A stretch of DNA of 64,000 nucleotides. Source: Certhia americana. Taxonomy: Eukaryota > Chordata > Aves > Passeriformes > Certhiidae. The stretch's first letter is position 1; every line of letters begins with the position of its first letter. The stretch lies in contig JAGMWU010000124.1 of assembly GCA_018697195.1 (NCBI GenBank), positions 1-64,000 of the forward strand, written 5' to 3'. Of this stretch, positions 37,855-49,511 are shown piece by piece. Made by a program: the position numbers and the translations under genes. The notes beneath the pieces were generated by a model, which had not been told where the DNA came from, searched no databases, and saw only the letters and a list, made by a program, of their open reading frames with translations.

Positions 37855-40800
37855 GTCTGCACAAAAATAACAAAATAGCTCATACTAGTACAATATAAGG
37901 AGCAGGTGAGAAACTAAATAATTCAATAAATGTGGTTTTCTTACTTTTTTTATTTCTTATTTTTTCAGTTTTGAAAACAATTCAGAAAAACACTTTGTGT
38001 CTAATCCTGCTATATATAGAAATCACTGAGGTGCAGTGACAGCAAAATCCACTTAAAGCTCTGCAGGATGAGGTATTACTGCAAATTTGCTCAAAAAGCA
38101 AACTCTGCTGAGAATCTTCATAAAGATCAGAAAATAGTCAAAACCATACATGCCAGTCCAGCAGGATCTCTTTGATTTTAACAACTGTTCTGTTGGAATA
38201 TAGCCCAGGGAATCATTTTAATTTCATAATTAGGGAGAGTAAAGTAAGTGCTCAACTGAGAAAAGATTTCCAAAATATATATTTTCAGCACTCAAGGCAT
38301 GATTTTGAATATAGGCCCCTTCAAAACACGTATTTGCTATTCTAGCCGAAAATGCCACCTCGGAATGAGTAAAAGCCAATACTTGTGCTCTCAGTGAAAC
38401 TGGAGAGAGCTACTTGGGGTAGGTTGGCTCTGAGAAGCACCATTATACTACACTGGCTCCAAAATGGCTGAAGCCTACATCATTTCTCAGCAGGTAATTG
38501 GTTAAAGGACACTAATGTATCTGCATTGCTTTCGAGGGGCTAAAAATACCAGATTTAGCTAGACCAAATAGCTCTTCAGCAAATTGCCTTCCCTTCCATC
38601 AAAATTCTTCGCTAGTGGAGTCCAGATTGGCTTTTCTGAGCTACACCAATATGCTAGAGACTGTTGGTATGTCAACATTTACAAATAAATGCTGTCTCTA
38701 AAGCCTGATCATTTTTAACCTTCAAAATTTCTTCCCCTACCTTCAATTACACTAATTATTTTGTTCCCAAAGAAGCAGAAGGCTTTGGTCTATAGTACAT
38801 TGAACACACAGTTCTAAATTAGTTGGAAAGAAGAATCTGAACCTCAAATACATGGATGTGCAAAATATGCTCACAGATACTCAAAAAAATTATTTAGATT
38901 AAACAATTTTTGTACACCCTTTTACTTAACAACTGATGGTTCTATCTCATCCCAGTCATTTCTCTTATCACTTCTTCCTGTTGTTTTTCTTTTTTCCACC
39001 CTGCTTATCTTCATATTTTTATCAGTAATACAGATGAAAATTCCAATAACTACTCTTCTCAAAATCAGTGATAACAATCTTATTCACTGAATTACTGTCC
39101 TTTTACTTACTGACAAAAATTTCCCTATCCTTCTTCTGTGTGTAGAGTTGTGTGTTAAAAATCACTTTGCAGTGCAATGATTTTTAATCATTTTTTCAAA
39201 CAAACCAATTCAAACTAGAGAAAATCTTTTCATTTAGTTGACTGAAATCAGGTGTACCCAAATAAAATACTTAATTAGGACTAATATATCATAATATATT
39301 CCAGATGGAAAGAAACATGTCCTGAGGTCACCAGTTTATTTTATCTACTCCCAGTCATGTCATGGAAAACCATGCATATTTGGTTCTTGTTTAACACTGC
39401 TATACTGAATAAGGACTTCTTTCACTTATTACAAAATCATTCATCTGGCACAGCCATCCTCTTTATTTTCAGTTTTATGCATGATTAAGCTAATTTTTGA
39501 GAATCCTAGGGAATTAGCAGTATTAACTATTCTATTGATTTAGTATGGAATATAATTTGATACTTTCACATATTTAAGTTCTCATTTAGAATTTATTTTA
39601 TAATATGTATTACTCTTCTTACGTATCTTCTTCAATGGCTTTTCAAGGGTTCTGTGCAATGTAAGAGAAAAAAATTCTTTATTTAGAAATGAAAAGTACA
39701 GTGAAACAGCTTAATTTTTTTTTTTTTTAACATTCTATATATTCTATGCATTTATTTGTACTATCGCTCTTTGTATGCTCTCTCTTTTATTAGCCCTGGC
39801 TCTCTGTTAGGTAATATAATACAGAGTTAAACAAATCTTATTAAGTGCTCCCAGCTTACTTTGCAGCCAAGAACAGCTGAAGGAATGGCACACTGCTGTA
39901 CTTCATTATGACATTTAGAAATCCTAGGCAATTAATAGATTAATTTTCTTTTCCTTCTGGATATTTGACAGTTTTCAGAAGAGAAATTAAGATAAAAATA
40001 AAATTCATATATTGAATAAGGCATTTTTCATTAGGCTTGCTTGAAAGACTGGACAGACTCAAGAACCCAGAGCTTAGGCATATACAATGAAATTTTCACC
40101 TGTAAAAAAATAGCAAACATACTTTCTTGGTGAGAACATATTTTACATTACATTGTAATTATTTTAAGCAATATCATTCAACAACCAACACAAACATTTC
40201 CAAATTTCAGTGATATCATTCTTTAAAGTCATGCTGAAATTACATTTTTAACAGTGACAGATAATACTCAGGGATTCATAGTCTAATCTCAAGAACAGAT
40301 CAAGAACATATTTGTCTTGTGGTCATGTCACTTTGAGGCTGCTCTCTCAGATACTTCAGTACTGCATTCACTCACAACTGTCCCACACAACACTGACAAT
40401 TAAAAGGCAACATACAGGTTTGCCTACCTCAACTGTAATTCTTTTAACACAAAGATTTTCCCGTGCTGAAAGGGGGAAAAAAAAAGTAAAAGCGGTTTCT
40501 TATTTTGGTTTTCAAAAAACTGTATATGTCAAATTCTACAAACTGTAGATTGTCAAACATAGACAAAATATCTTCATGAGCAAAGCTAGCTGGGATTCTT
40601 TCTAAGCTGTATTTCAGCCTCCTGATTGTTCAGGCTGCAGGTTTACAAGTAGGTACATAAAAGGTATGCTTTGTCTGAAATGTCTTGCCTTTGTGATTAG
40701 CTTGTTCTTTAAAAATAATGTAGCTTCGAACATTGATATTTTTGGAAGGTTTCCAGGAGTGTGAAAGCTGTGAAATAAAATATAAAGAAACACCATTCTG

Positions 40801-41618
40801 GCAGAGATTTTGCATTATCCTTCTTCTCAAAGAGAAGGGTAAGATTTTATAAAAGGCCCCACAAATATGAAGAATAATTGAAAACAGATAAAAATACCAT
40901 GCAAGTTTCTATCTTTTCCATATACACCACTGTAATTATATAGTTTGATTATTGCTGCTCTCTTTCATTTTGAGGTTCTTGGCACCCTAGTTCCTTGCCC
41001 AAGCATGGTGGAAACAATTTCTTTAAAAGTTTTTGATTTCCTTTCATTCTGACTTCCAAGTAACATTAAAGTTTTCCAAGATTTTTCTTGGAGAAGAATA
41101 AGCATTTTGTCTGTATTCTTTACAGTGCTGTTTTTTAACTTCACAAAGTCAGCCACTCACACTTCTGTGCAGCCTTTCCCTGTTCTGCTCTGACAGAGCA
41201 GTAGCAACAATACACTGTTTGCATCCATGAGCACAAAGTAGTATCATGTATTTTCCTATCTTATTCACAAGGAGGTCTTTCAGCAAAGCTGCTATTCTCT
41301 GTTGATGACCAAAAATATTTGACTAGTTTCACATTACTGAATTCATTCTTTAAATTAAGCATGTGACCTTGACACCTAATCTAAAAAAAAAATGTGTAAA
41401 TCCCATGTGGATTTACAAAGCACTGCACTCAGACCAAGTGATTCAAATGGCTCATGGAAGAGAAGCCATTATATTGTTTAGGAGATAAGGACAAAAAGTG
41501 TGGAGCAGCGTGACACTAAGCCACACCTTAGACCTTTACCTAAACTTCAACTGAATATAGTAAGGGGAAGGCTTATCCTTTATCAAGAGGAGTAGAAAGT
41601 AGTCATAAATTGCTCTGG
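37855..41618. other. Unique AT-rich noncoding DNA
   Basis: No gene, RNA gene or interspersed repeat is recognised. A T-rich run lies near 39713-39728. Open frames of up to 78 codons have no known motif. Confidence 0.5.
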
Positions 41619-41843
41619 CTCTACTCTTGGTGATACTAAGATGTACCATTGAAGGATTTACTGTGAGGGTGGGTCAAGCACTGGAAAAGGTTAAGAGGCT
41701 TTGAAGTGTCCAGCCTTACAGATATGCAAGGCCTGACTGCACATCACCCTAAGCAACCTCCCCCTGGTGAGTGTACTCTGGACAAGGGGGTGGACTGGAC
41801 AAACTCCAGAACGGCCTTTCCAGCCCAGTGGTTCTGTGACTCC
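41619..41843 (+). mobile_element. CR1 LINE, 3'-end fragment (sense)
   Basis: A short 5'-truncated CR1 copy with the landmarks 'ttactgtgagggtggg', 'gcactggaaaagg', 'agcaacctccccctgg', 'ggtggactgg' and the terminal 'gttctgtgactcc'. The left border is approximate because the first ~25 bases are poorly kept. No coding part remains. Confidence 0.87.
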
Positions 41844-44682
41844 AAGAACTGACATAGGCTTCCTGAAAATGTTCACTGGAATGTCTCCCTAATGGCTTCC
41901 AATGGCTTTCAATTCAAATGTCTACAGTGAGAACCTTAGACACCTCTTCTTTCTCCTACACTTCTAAATCCTGAAGTTTTATATTATCCTTTTGCCCTTT
42001 GTCTTCTTAAAAGGTTTTGCTTACAGTCCACTAAGATTAAAAAAAAACTACTCCCAAGACCATATAATGAGCAATTTTCCTTTCCATACTAGAATTTAAA
42101 TTCTTATCTTTGAATGCATCACTTGATAATGAAGATCAGATTTTAATGGGGTTTGCATATAAAGAAACAACATGTATAAAATTTAAAAAGTGAACCCACA
42201 AAATTTATCCAAAACTAGCGCTGAACAGCAACATGAAAATGCTGCTGTATAACTCAAGTAATACAAGCAAATAAACAGCTAGGAATAAACATTCATTATG
42301 TATCTGGATGCAGAAAGTCTTTTAATCAGAAGTCACTCTAACTAAAGCATGGAGTTTCCAGAAATCTGACCTACTTTCATTTTTAGAATAATTTGTGTAA
42401 TGTGCATACATTTCAGCGCCTCATATTTAAACTTTGCAATGCAATCTAAAATAGTTGCAGATTGACTTAAAAGGATTTTTTCTTAGTTTTTATTACTTAT
42501 GATTGCATTCTGCAGTCGCATATAGGTAATGATCTATCTTAAAAGTGTTGAAAACTCAGTAACAGAAGACCTAAAAGCAAAGCACTATTGTGAAACATTT
42601 TCTTAGGAAGAATGGAGATGTTGAATCTTGTGTTTGATTGATAGTGGTCACATGAAAAAATGTATGCTAGCAACTTTCTTCCACATGCATGTATTTTTAT
42701 TATTTAGTAAACTAAACAGAGCCCACATGCTCTTTCCCCAACACTCAAGAGAGACTGTTTTCCTGGTTGCACTTTACGTCTTGGTGAATTTAAGAGATGC
42801 TAAACTAGCATTGTAAAATATAAATTTGAGCACATCAGTTGCTTGATTGCATATTAGTTCCATATAATCTTGACAAAAATTCCAAACAATTACAGAGATT
42901 CTGATAATGTCACAAGGGCGTTTACATATGACATGTAATGATACGTTAATGGTTTTACAGAGGCCTCTGGAGATTTCACAGCAGCAAGCATTAATTAAAT
43001 TAATTCCTCCTGACAATTGCTACACAAAAAGACATTGAATGGTTTAATGCTTCCTAGCTTCTCATTGTGCCTCTCTCTGTTAGCAGCAATCCCTTCAGTT
43101 CCTGGGGGTTCCATAGTCCCCAAGTCTCTGCCAACTCCAGGTATTATCAGCGTTTGTGGCAGCTGCATGTTTAACTTCACTTTTGACCGGAGCAAATTCT
43201 ACATTGCTCCATTTTATTTTCCATTTATGCAGCATCCCACTAAATAGCAGCTATTTGTCTGTTACCCTTTTATACTTCCAGATAATAATTAGATTTTCAT
43301 ATCTGAAACTTCCTTGTCTAGCAAGATGGACAATGTTCCTCCCTTTTCACAAAGCCTGAAACAATTTTGAGAAATCTGTATATACCTCTGCTTACTGAAA
43401 ATCAATGCTTATTTGAGACAACGCTAAGATTTATACTGGCTTTAGACCAAATCTGCAATGTTAAGTGTATTAAGCATCAGCAGTTTCAGATATCTAATCT
43501 TAACATTAAACATAATGACTTGTGAATACTGGAACATTTGGAGTTCCATCTTGTTTTTGCCTTTGTAGTTTATGTTATAGTAAGAGAACAACTGGTCATT
43601 AGAAAGCAGACAAAATAATAAGCATATATTGCAAGTGAATAAAATAAGAAATTAAAAAAAATGTCATCTTTTGTAATAGTCATTATTTTCAATTGCCAGG
43701 TAGAAATATAAAATTTCTGAAGTATTTAATCTAAATATACAATAGCCAGAGAAGAATGTGCACCAATGCTACGTTTTAACTGACTTAAAATTAATTTAAA
43801 AGGAACATTTTCTTTTAAAACAGACTGAATAATAAAATATTTGTCCCACGTTTATCAACAATATAATTTTGCATGTTTAAATTGTTTTAAGTACAACTCA
43901 GCACATCCAAACTTCCATTCTGAAATCAAACTCAGTGGTGTTTGTAAGCATCTTAATAGAAATTGGTTTTTTCATAAAACCACAGACTTAAAAAATGGAA
44001 GTATTTAAGTGTCAGAATGTTGCTAAACACACCTTCCTCTCTTCTATAAAAATGAAAGTCTAGTAGAAACTACCTAAATAAAACTAAACTCTACTCTTTT
44101 GATACCATTTAACCTAAGTGCTTTTGGAGTTGTCCAAGCTGAAAGAAAAACAATCCAAAAACCTGCCTTGTGTGAAGAAAAACATACTCCTGAAATTTCT
44201 TTTCATTAGAGACATTGAGTTGTCAAAGTTATAGACTAGTCATACAGAACAGAACAGAACAAACAAAAATCCCTCCATGCCTTCCCTTTTTAGCTCATAG
44301 TTTAATATTTTCATCAACATAAAACAGGAGCTATCCTGGCTTATTTTAATTCACCATTAAAGAAAGAAAAACTGACAGCAACCCTTCCCAAACTGACAAA
44401 GGCTTTCCTTTCCAGAAAGAAAAAGAAACAAAGCTGACAAAAAGTGACAGAATGCAGTTGTTTGTCATGTCATTCCTGGTAATAGAAAAAAAATAGATTT
44501 TGAGAAAAAGCTTAGTTATTAAAAGCTTGCAAAAAACTTTAAAACATTTTTGTTGGCATAAACTAAAGTAGGTTTTGAAATAGAGTATTTATGAAATAAA
44601 TGTAAAAGCACTAGTTCTATACCAAAAATACCATGAGAAGTTATTCATGACAGACTATATGGTGTTAAGGAGTATTTGGTTT
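41844..44682. other. Unique AT-rich noncoding DNA
   Basis: No gene or repeat is recognised. The overlapping open frames at 42995-43359 on both strands have no motif and no convincing start context. Confidence 0.5.
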
Positions 44683-44749
44683 AATCATAGAACTATAGAA
44701 TCACTAAGGTTGTAAAGACTCATAAGGAGCATAGAGGTCAACTTTGAGC
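44683..44749 (-). mobile_element. CR1 LINE, 3'-end fragment (antisense)
   Basis: The plus strand shows aatcatagaactatagaatc followed by 'actaaggttgtaaagact', the reverse complement of the CR1 3' end with its terminal short repeat (consensus-like 'attctatgattctatg' on the minus strand). Only about 67 bases remain. Confidence 0.82.
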
Positions 44750-44807
44750 AAAAAACAACAGTTTCTCCAGGAACTGTTTCCAATGTGAAGTGAGTCACAA
44801 ATACACA

Positions 44808-45412
44808 AGGGCGTGGCAACAGCTCCACTCAAAATGACTTGCAGTGTGGGTCACTCTTCCATGGGTGCAGTTTCAACGGGACAGGCTGCTCCAGCTAGGG
44901 GCAAAGCCCTTCTCTCCACAGGTTTCCCACAGAGTCACAGGCCTCCTCTAGGCATCTTCTGCTCCAGTGGGGTCTCCTACCGTGGGCAGGTGGATCTCTG
45001 CATCCATGGGTTCTCCATGGGTGCAGAGGGCACAAAAGCAGCCTTAACCAAGGGGCGCAAATGGGCACGTCTGGCAGGGGAATCTCAGCTCTGGTGCCTG
45101 GAGCCCCCCTTACTGCCACTCCTTGTCTGCTAGCTCATCTTGTGTTGCAGAATGTCGGACACATGTTTTCCCTGTGCTTTTTCTCTGTCTATAGATTTAA
45201 AACTGCTTCTACCAACTTTTTTTTGATTTCTCCAATAACACTATCGACAGAGTGGCTTCTACATCTCTAATTGCACGACTGGCCATTTTCAGATTCATCA
45301 GGGATTGGCCTCTACCAGAATGGTAGAAGCTTCTGAAGTTTAGAAGCTTCTCACGAGAAGGTTACTTCTGTGGTTCCCTGCTTCCAAAAACCAGGACATG
45401 CAAACACATACA
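44808..45412 (-). mobile_element. Truncated LTR of an avian endogenous retrovirus family, antisense
   Basis: A GC-rich block with repeated motifs: 'gacaggctgctccagc', 'aggtggatctctgcatcc', 'gggaatctcagctctggtgc' and the duplicated gaagcttct. These match, in the same order, a long bird LTR family that I remember from many avian genomes. On the minus strand it starts TGTATGTGTTTGCATGTCC at 45412, which looks like the true 5' LTR end. The 3' part of the LTR, including its polyadenylation region, is missing below 44808. No target-site duplication can be tested on a truncated copy. Family identity is from memory and is moderate. The 106-codon open frame at 44813-45133 lies inside this repeat and is not a gene. 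Confidence 0.55.
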
Positions 45413-46000
45413 GTGGTGCCTAACTGGATGAACAGAACTTACATTGTTGGAGGACAATATGACCCCAGCAAAAGAATATCTTCACAGGCAGTACCTCACG
45501 CATGTGGGCTTTTCTTTGTAACTATGTTAAACTACTGCTTTTTTTTGTTCTGTTTTGTGCTCGTTTACACCTACCCCATGACCATCTGCTAATTAGGAGC
45601 AGAGAATAATTTCATACACTGGCCTCTTTCTTCCATCTCCACAAGAACTGCATTGATGGAGACTTACTAGAAAAGTACATGAATTAGGCTATGCTTATCT
45701 TTTATTTGGACCGTTTTGTGCAAAAACAGTCCCAATATTATCATTTATATAATTCTTTATCAAATATCTCTTTATAAATTAAATCAACAGAAACTTTCTA
45801 AAAAAAAACAATTTACAATTTATTATTAATTTTCCAAAGTATTCTTTATGAAAAATATCTGAATAGTATGATATGTTTGTTTCTTGTCTAGAATGTTTAC
45901 ACATTCTTCTACTTTATCATATTAAAGCAATACAAAAATGCTTGATTATCAAGATCTAGGCTATAATCATAAGCCTTGACGATGCATATTAAACAGTTTT
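45413..46000. other. Unique AT-rich noncoding DNA
   Basis: No gene or repeat is recognised; this marks the start of a long stretch in which I see no interspersed repeats. Confidence 0.5.
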
Positions 46001-46790
46001 CTGCCAAGATTGTATTCCTCTATGTTTCCAAAAATACTATGAGTTCTCTTTAAAACGCAATTAAATATAAAAAGAAGTCTCTTTAAAGCCTATTCACCTA
46101 CAAAGATTAAGGATTGTATTTTCTTCTTCCAAAACTTTTAAATATTATAAAGATAAAAGAAACAAATGGTTAGATGCTTGTCTACTTGTACAACACCCAT
46201 TGACATTTTCATAACCTAATTTACTTGGTCATAATTGCCTTAAGGTTGGCAGAGAATAGTTACCTAATCATTACCCACATTAGTCCTTTTCATTGGATTT
46301 GCAGGAGGAGGAATAAAGTCTGCGTGACAGCCCACAAACGTTACAGGCATTACAGGAAATTGAAACAATTGAGATGAGTTTTCATCTTCTTGGAAAAGGG
46401 TAAAACTGACCCTAATCAAAAATTTAATTTAAATATTCTATTTTAAGCTATAAGGCTCATACCTCAGCGTCAGTTATTTTTCTGTCTATGTACTAATCAG
46501 ACGGACCGATTCACTATCAAAGAACAATCTAATTAAACGACTGTTTATGAAGGTAAGATATGAGAAGTCGTAAGAACAGTGGTACTGTCTTCAAGATATG
46601 TGAAATAAAAAAAGTCCAAACACGTACATGTCAGCAATCCCTACATTTGCCTAAAGTCCTTTATAATCCATTTCACACAACATTACTGTTTGAGTCTGAA
46701 AGCATTGCACCCAATGGGTGCCTGAGGCCGAGCACTGTTGCTGATCTGTAGTAGCCAGACAAGGAAGGAGGAGGAGAAGCAAGGAGGGCC

Positions 46791-46865
46791 ATGGAGCTGC
46801 AGAGGGTGTACCAGCAGTCAGACAGGAGGGTCACCTCTGCCAACACCCACATATGCTCCAGATAG
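46791..46865 (+). other. Short open frame in a GC-rich patch, 24 codons
   Basis: An ATG in a strong start context (gggccatgg) opens a 24-codon frame that ends with TAG at 46863-46865. It sits in a GC-rich patch (about 46720-46890) that contrasts with its surroundings and is followed by caagtaagt, a good splice-donor match with GT at 46891. The peptide is Gln/Arg/Ser-rich with no known motif. The frame is too short to call a gene. It could be part of an exon of a noncoding transcript or a decayed coding exon. Confidence 0.2.
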
Positions 46866-49444
46866 AGGCACCGCCGGACCCCCTACACAAGTAAGTTCCT
46901 AAGCATCAAGATGCGCTTAGAGTAGATTACGCCATTCCCAAAATCAAATAAACAACGGAGTATATTAAACATGGCTTCCACATACAAAAATTTTGTATGG
47001 AAAAAAAGAACAAAAAAAGAGAACAAAACAAATGGTTGATGAATATAAGCAGTTAATTCACAGTTTTCTGAAAACATTAAATCTCCAGAATAAATCTGGT
47101 TAGAATTCCAGATGTAGTCTTGATGACAAGACATGCTGTAATACCAAAGAAAGATTTGTGGCGATGGGTGTTGGTGGGGGATTTTATTGCTCTAACTTTG
47201 ACTGTTGGACAACACACAGCTTTTCAGACTTATGAATCAAACCATGATTTTATAATAGTTTAAATAAAAACTGTTGTGTTTGAATTTCCCAGAAGAAACC
47301 CAGCCTAAAGGGAGAAAATTTCAAATATACACAGAAAACACAAAGGAACTCTATCATACTTGCAGTATATCAAAGAGAAATTAGATGTCAAAGGAAGTAG
47401 GAGGATAAAGCACAACCATGCATCTATTTCATATAGGGCATTACCAAACTTACTGAAACAAGAGACCGAGATTTAAATTCAATTAGGGGACTGACCCGCA
47501 GAACATGAAGACTGATCATGACTCTAAATGAAAGGATGAAGGAGGTGGCAGAGAGTATTGGATGAAATCTGGATTTTATCCCAAGCAGGAACTTCCTCAT
47601 TGGGTGTTACTTTCTAGTTAGTAGGAGGACTACAATAAACTGTTTCTATTTATCAGCGTCTATAAAGACTTCACTGGGGACAGCCTTCTTCTAAACATTG
47701 TAAGTTGCCTTTAATCATTCTTTCCTTCCCAGGTATAAGTACTAGTGCTTGCTTGCAATAATACACTGGAAATCAGAAAGCATCAGGGCACCTTGTGGTC
47801 TGTCTCAACAGCATTTTTTAATGAGTTCTCTTTGCTCAGAACACGACGCACTAAAAACATTATCTTCCATGTACTATTAACATTTTATTTAAAGGGTTAT
47901 TAAAACCAAGAAGAGGGTGACTGCCTAGTGGTGATTATATAGCATGAAAGGACTGCCAAAGCCACAAACCATAAAAAGATTCTAAAACCTGCATTAACCA
48001 CACCAGAAGATAATATCGGGTTTCTCAAAGTTTGCGAAAATGGGACTTCCATTATTTTGCCAACCTGAAAAATATTTGCCTTTAAAAATTTTCTTGACTG
48101 TACTGAAAACGTTTATAGCTTTCCCACAGTTAGCATATAAAATCCTCATTAAGTCCATGCATATTTTACATCTTCAAAGAATTTCTACTAGAAGGGGCCT
48201 TATTATATATTTACTACTTCGTAAAGATTCCCACTCTCAAGATACTAAAATTGATCAATGAAAAGATGATAATTTAGCAGATTTTAGATAAGTACCCAAA
48301 TCCAAGTAGGGAAAGACCATAAAATAGACCTTTAATTTGAATTTATAATAAAATAATTGATGAGATCTTAAATTCTAAGCACTAAACTCAGTGTCTGTGG
48401 ATTAAAATCTATCAAATAATGTATTGCAGTCCTCTTACTGCACTTCTTAGCAATAGCATTAGACGCAAGCATCTAACATGATTCAGCGCCATTTCAGTTA
48501 TCTGCGTATTTATCATTTTGCCCACTCAAGGTTAAGTACCTTCTGACTCAAGCCTGACATATACTATGCCCTCCTAACAGTCTATATTCTCAGTAACTAA
48601 GGGGCATTATTTGCGGAAGGAGAAGTATTACCTGGATCTAGTTGATTTGGGGGTTTTATGGTCTCTTTCAAAGCCACTGCTAATTGGACTCTCCCTATAC
48701 AATGCCAACCTCTATTCACAAGCAATAAAAAATATTCGCAGCTTTTCAACAATCAAAACGTTTATAGCTCGACATTTTAGATTAAAATCAATGCAATTGG
48801 AGGATTTCAAGCAACTTCTTGCCTAGGAAGTGAAAAGGGTTATCCTTCAAACAGGTACCAGAAATGTGCTCTATATAACTTTAACATCCACACAGAGAAG
48901 AATGTAAGAAAAGTTACTCTTTGGAGTTTAGCACGTGGCCATCTACCAAGGTTCTATCAAACAACGACGGTCTATTTCTAATCAAGCAAAAAATACCAAC
49001 AGGATACATTGCAATGTACCAAAAAAGTGAAGGTTTTGTTGTTTTCAAAGTTCATTAAAAATGATCCAATGACCCTGGACTAACGGGTGTTCAACTACAT
49101 TTATTTTAACTATTGTCATTGCTTTGAAACTTGCATCAAAAGCAAGCAACCCACAACGCTCACACCAAATTGAGCTTTGCTGTGAAGTAGAGAAAAAGAA
49201 GAGTATCGATGGGGGGCTTACTATATAGGCCTTATAATGATCCCAAAGGGACAACATTGTTTCCTCCTAAATTCATTTCAAACCACAGAATTAAACTAAA
49301 AAACTGGGTTTTACAGACAGGGGTCTAAGTGTTGTAGTGAAGAAAAAGAGTATTCATTCTTCTCATTAACTGTGTAACTCTGCATTAGATAAATGAAATG
49401 AAGAATGGTATTCCTGTATCTCCACTACTGACTATGAAGAGAAC

Positions 49445-49448
<4 letters not shown>

Positions 49449-49483
<35 letters not shown>

Positions 49484-49490
49484 TTTTTTT
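49449..49490 (-). repeat. Poly(T) tract; poly(A) on the minus strand
   Basis: The plus strand has T30, AA, T10. On the minus strand this is a 42-bp A-rich tract beginning 15 bases after an AATAAA hexamer (49506-49511), the spacing expected between a polyadenylation signal and its cleavage site. Confidence 0.9.
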
Positions 49491-49505
49491 AATGAACAAT
49501 TTAGT

Positions 49506-49511
49506 TTTATT
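49506..49511 (-). promoter_or_regulatory. Possible polyadenylation signal AATAAA
   Basis: A canonical AATAAA on the minus strand (TTTATT on plus). It is followed after 15 bases by the A-rich tract at 49490-49449. The genomic A tract at the expected cleavage point suggests either a retroposed mRNA end or a chance A run. A native gene end usually has GU-rich sequence there instead. Confidence 0.35.

Noticed and set aside
44813..45133. 106-codon frame with a 74-codon frame opposite
   Set aside because: It lies inside the truncated LTR repeat; no retroviral or host protein is recognisable.
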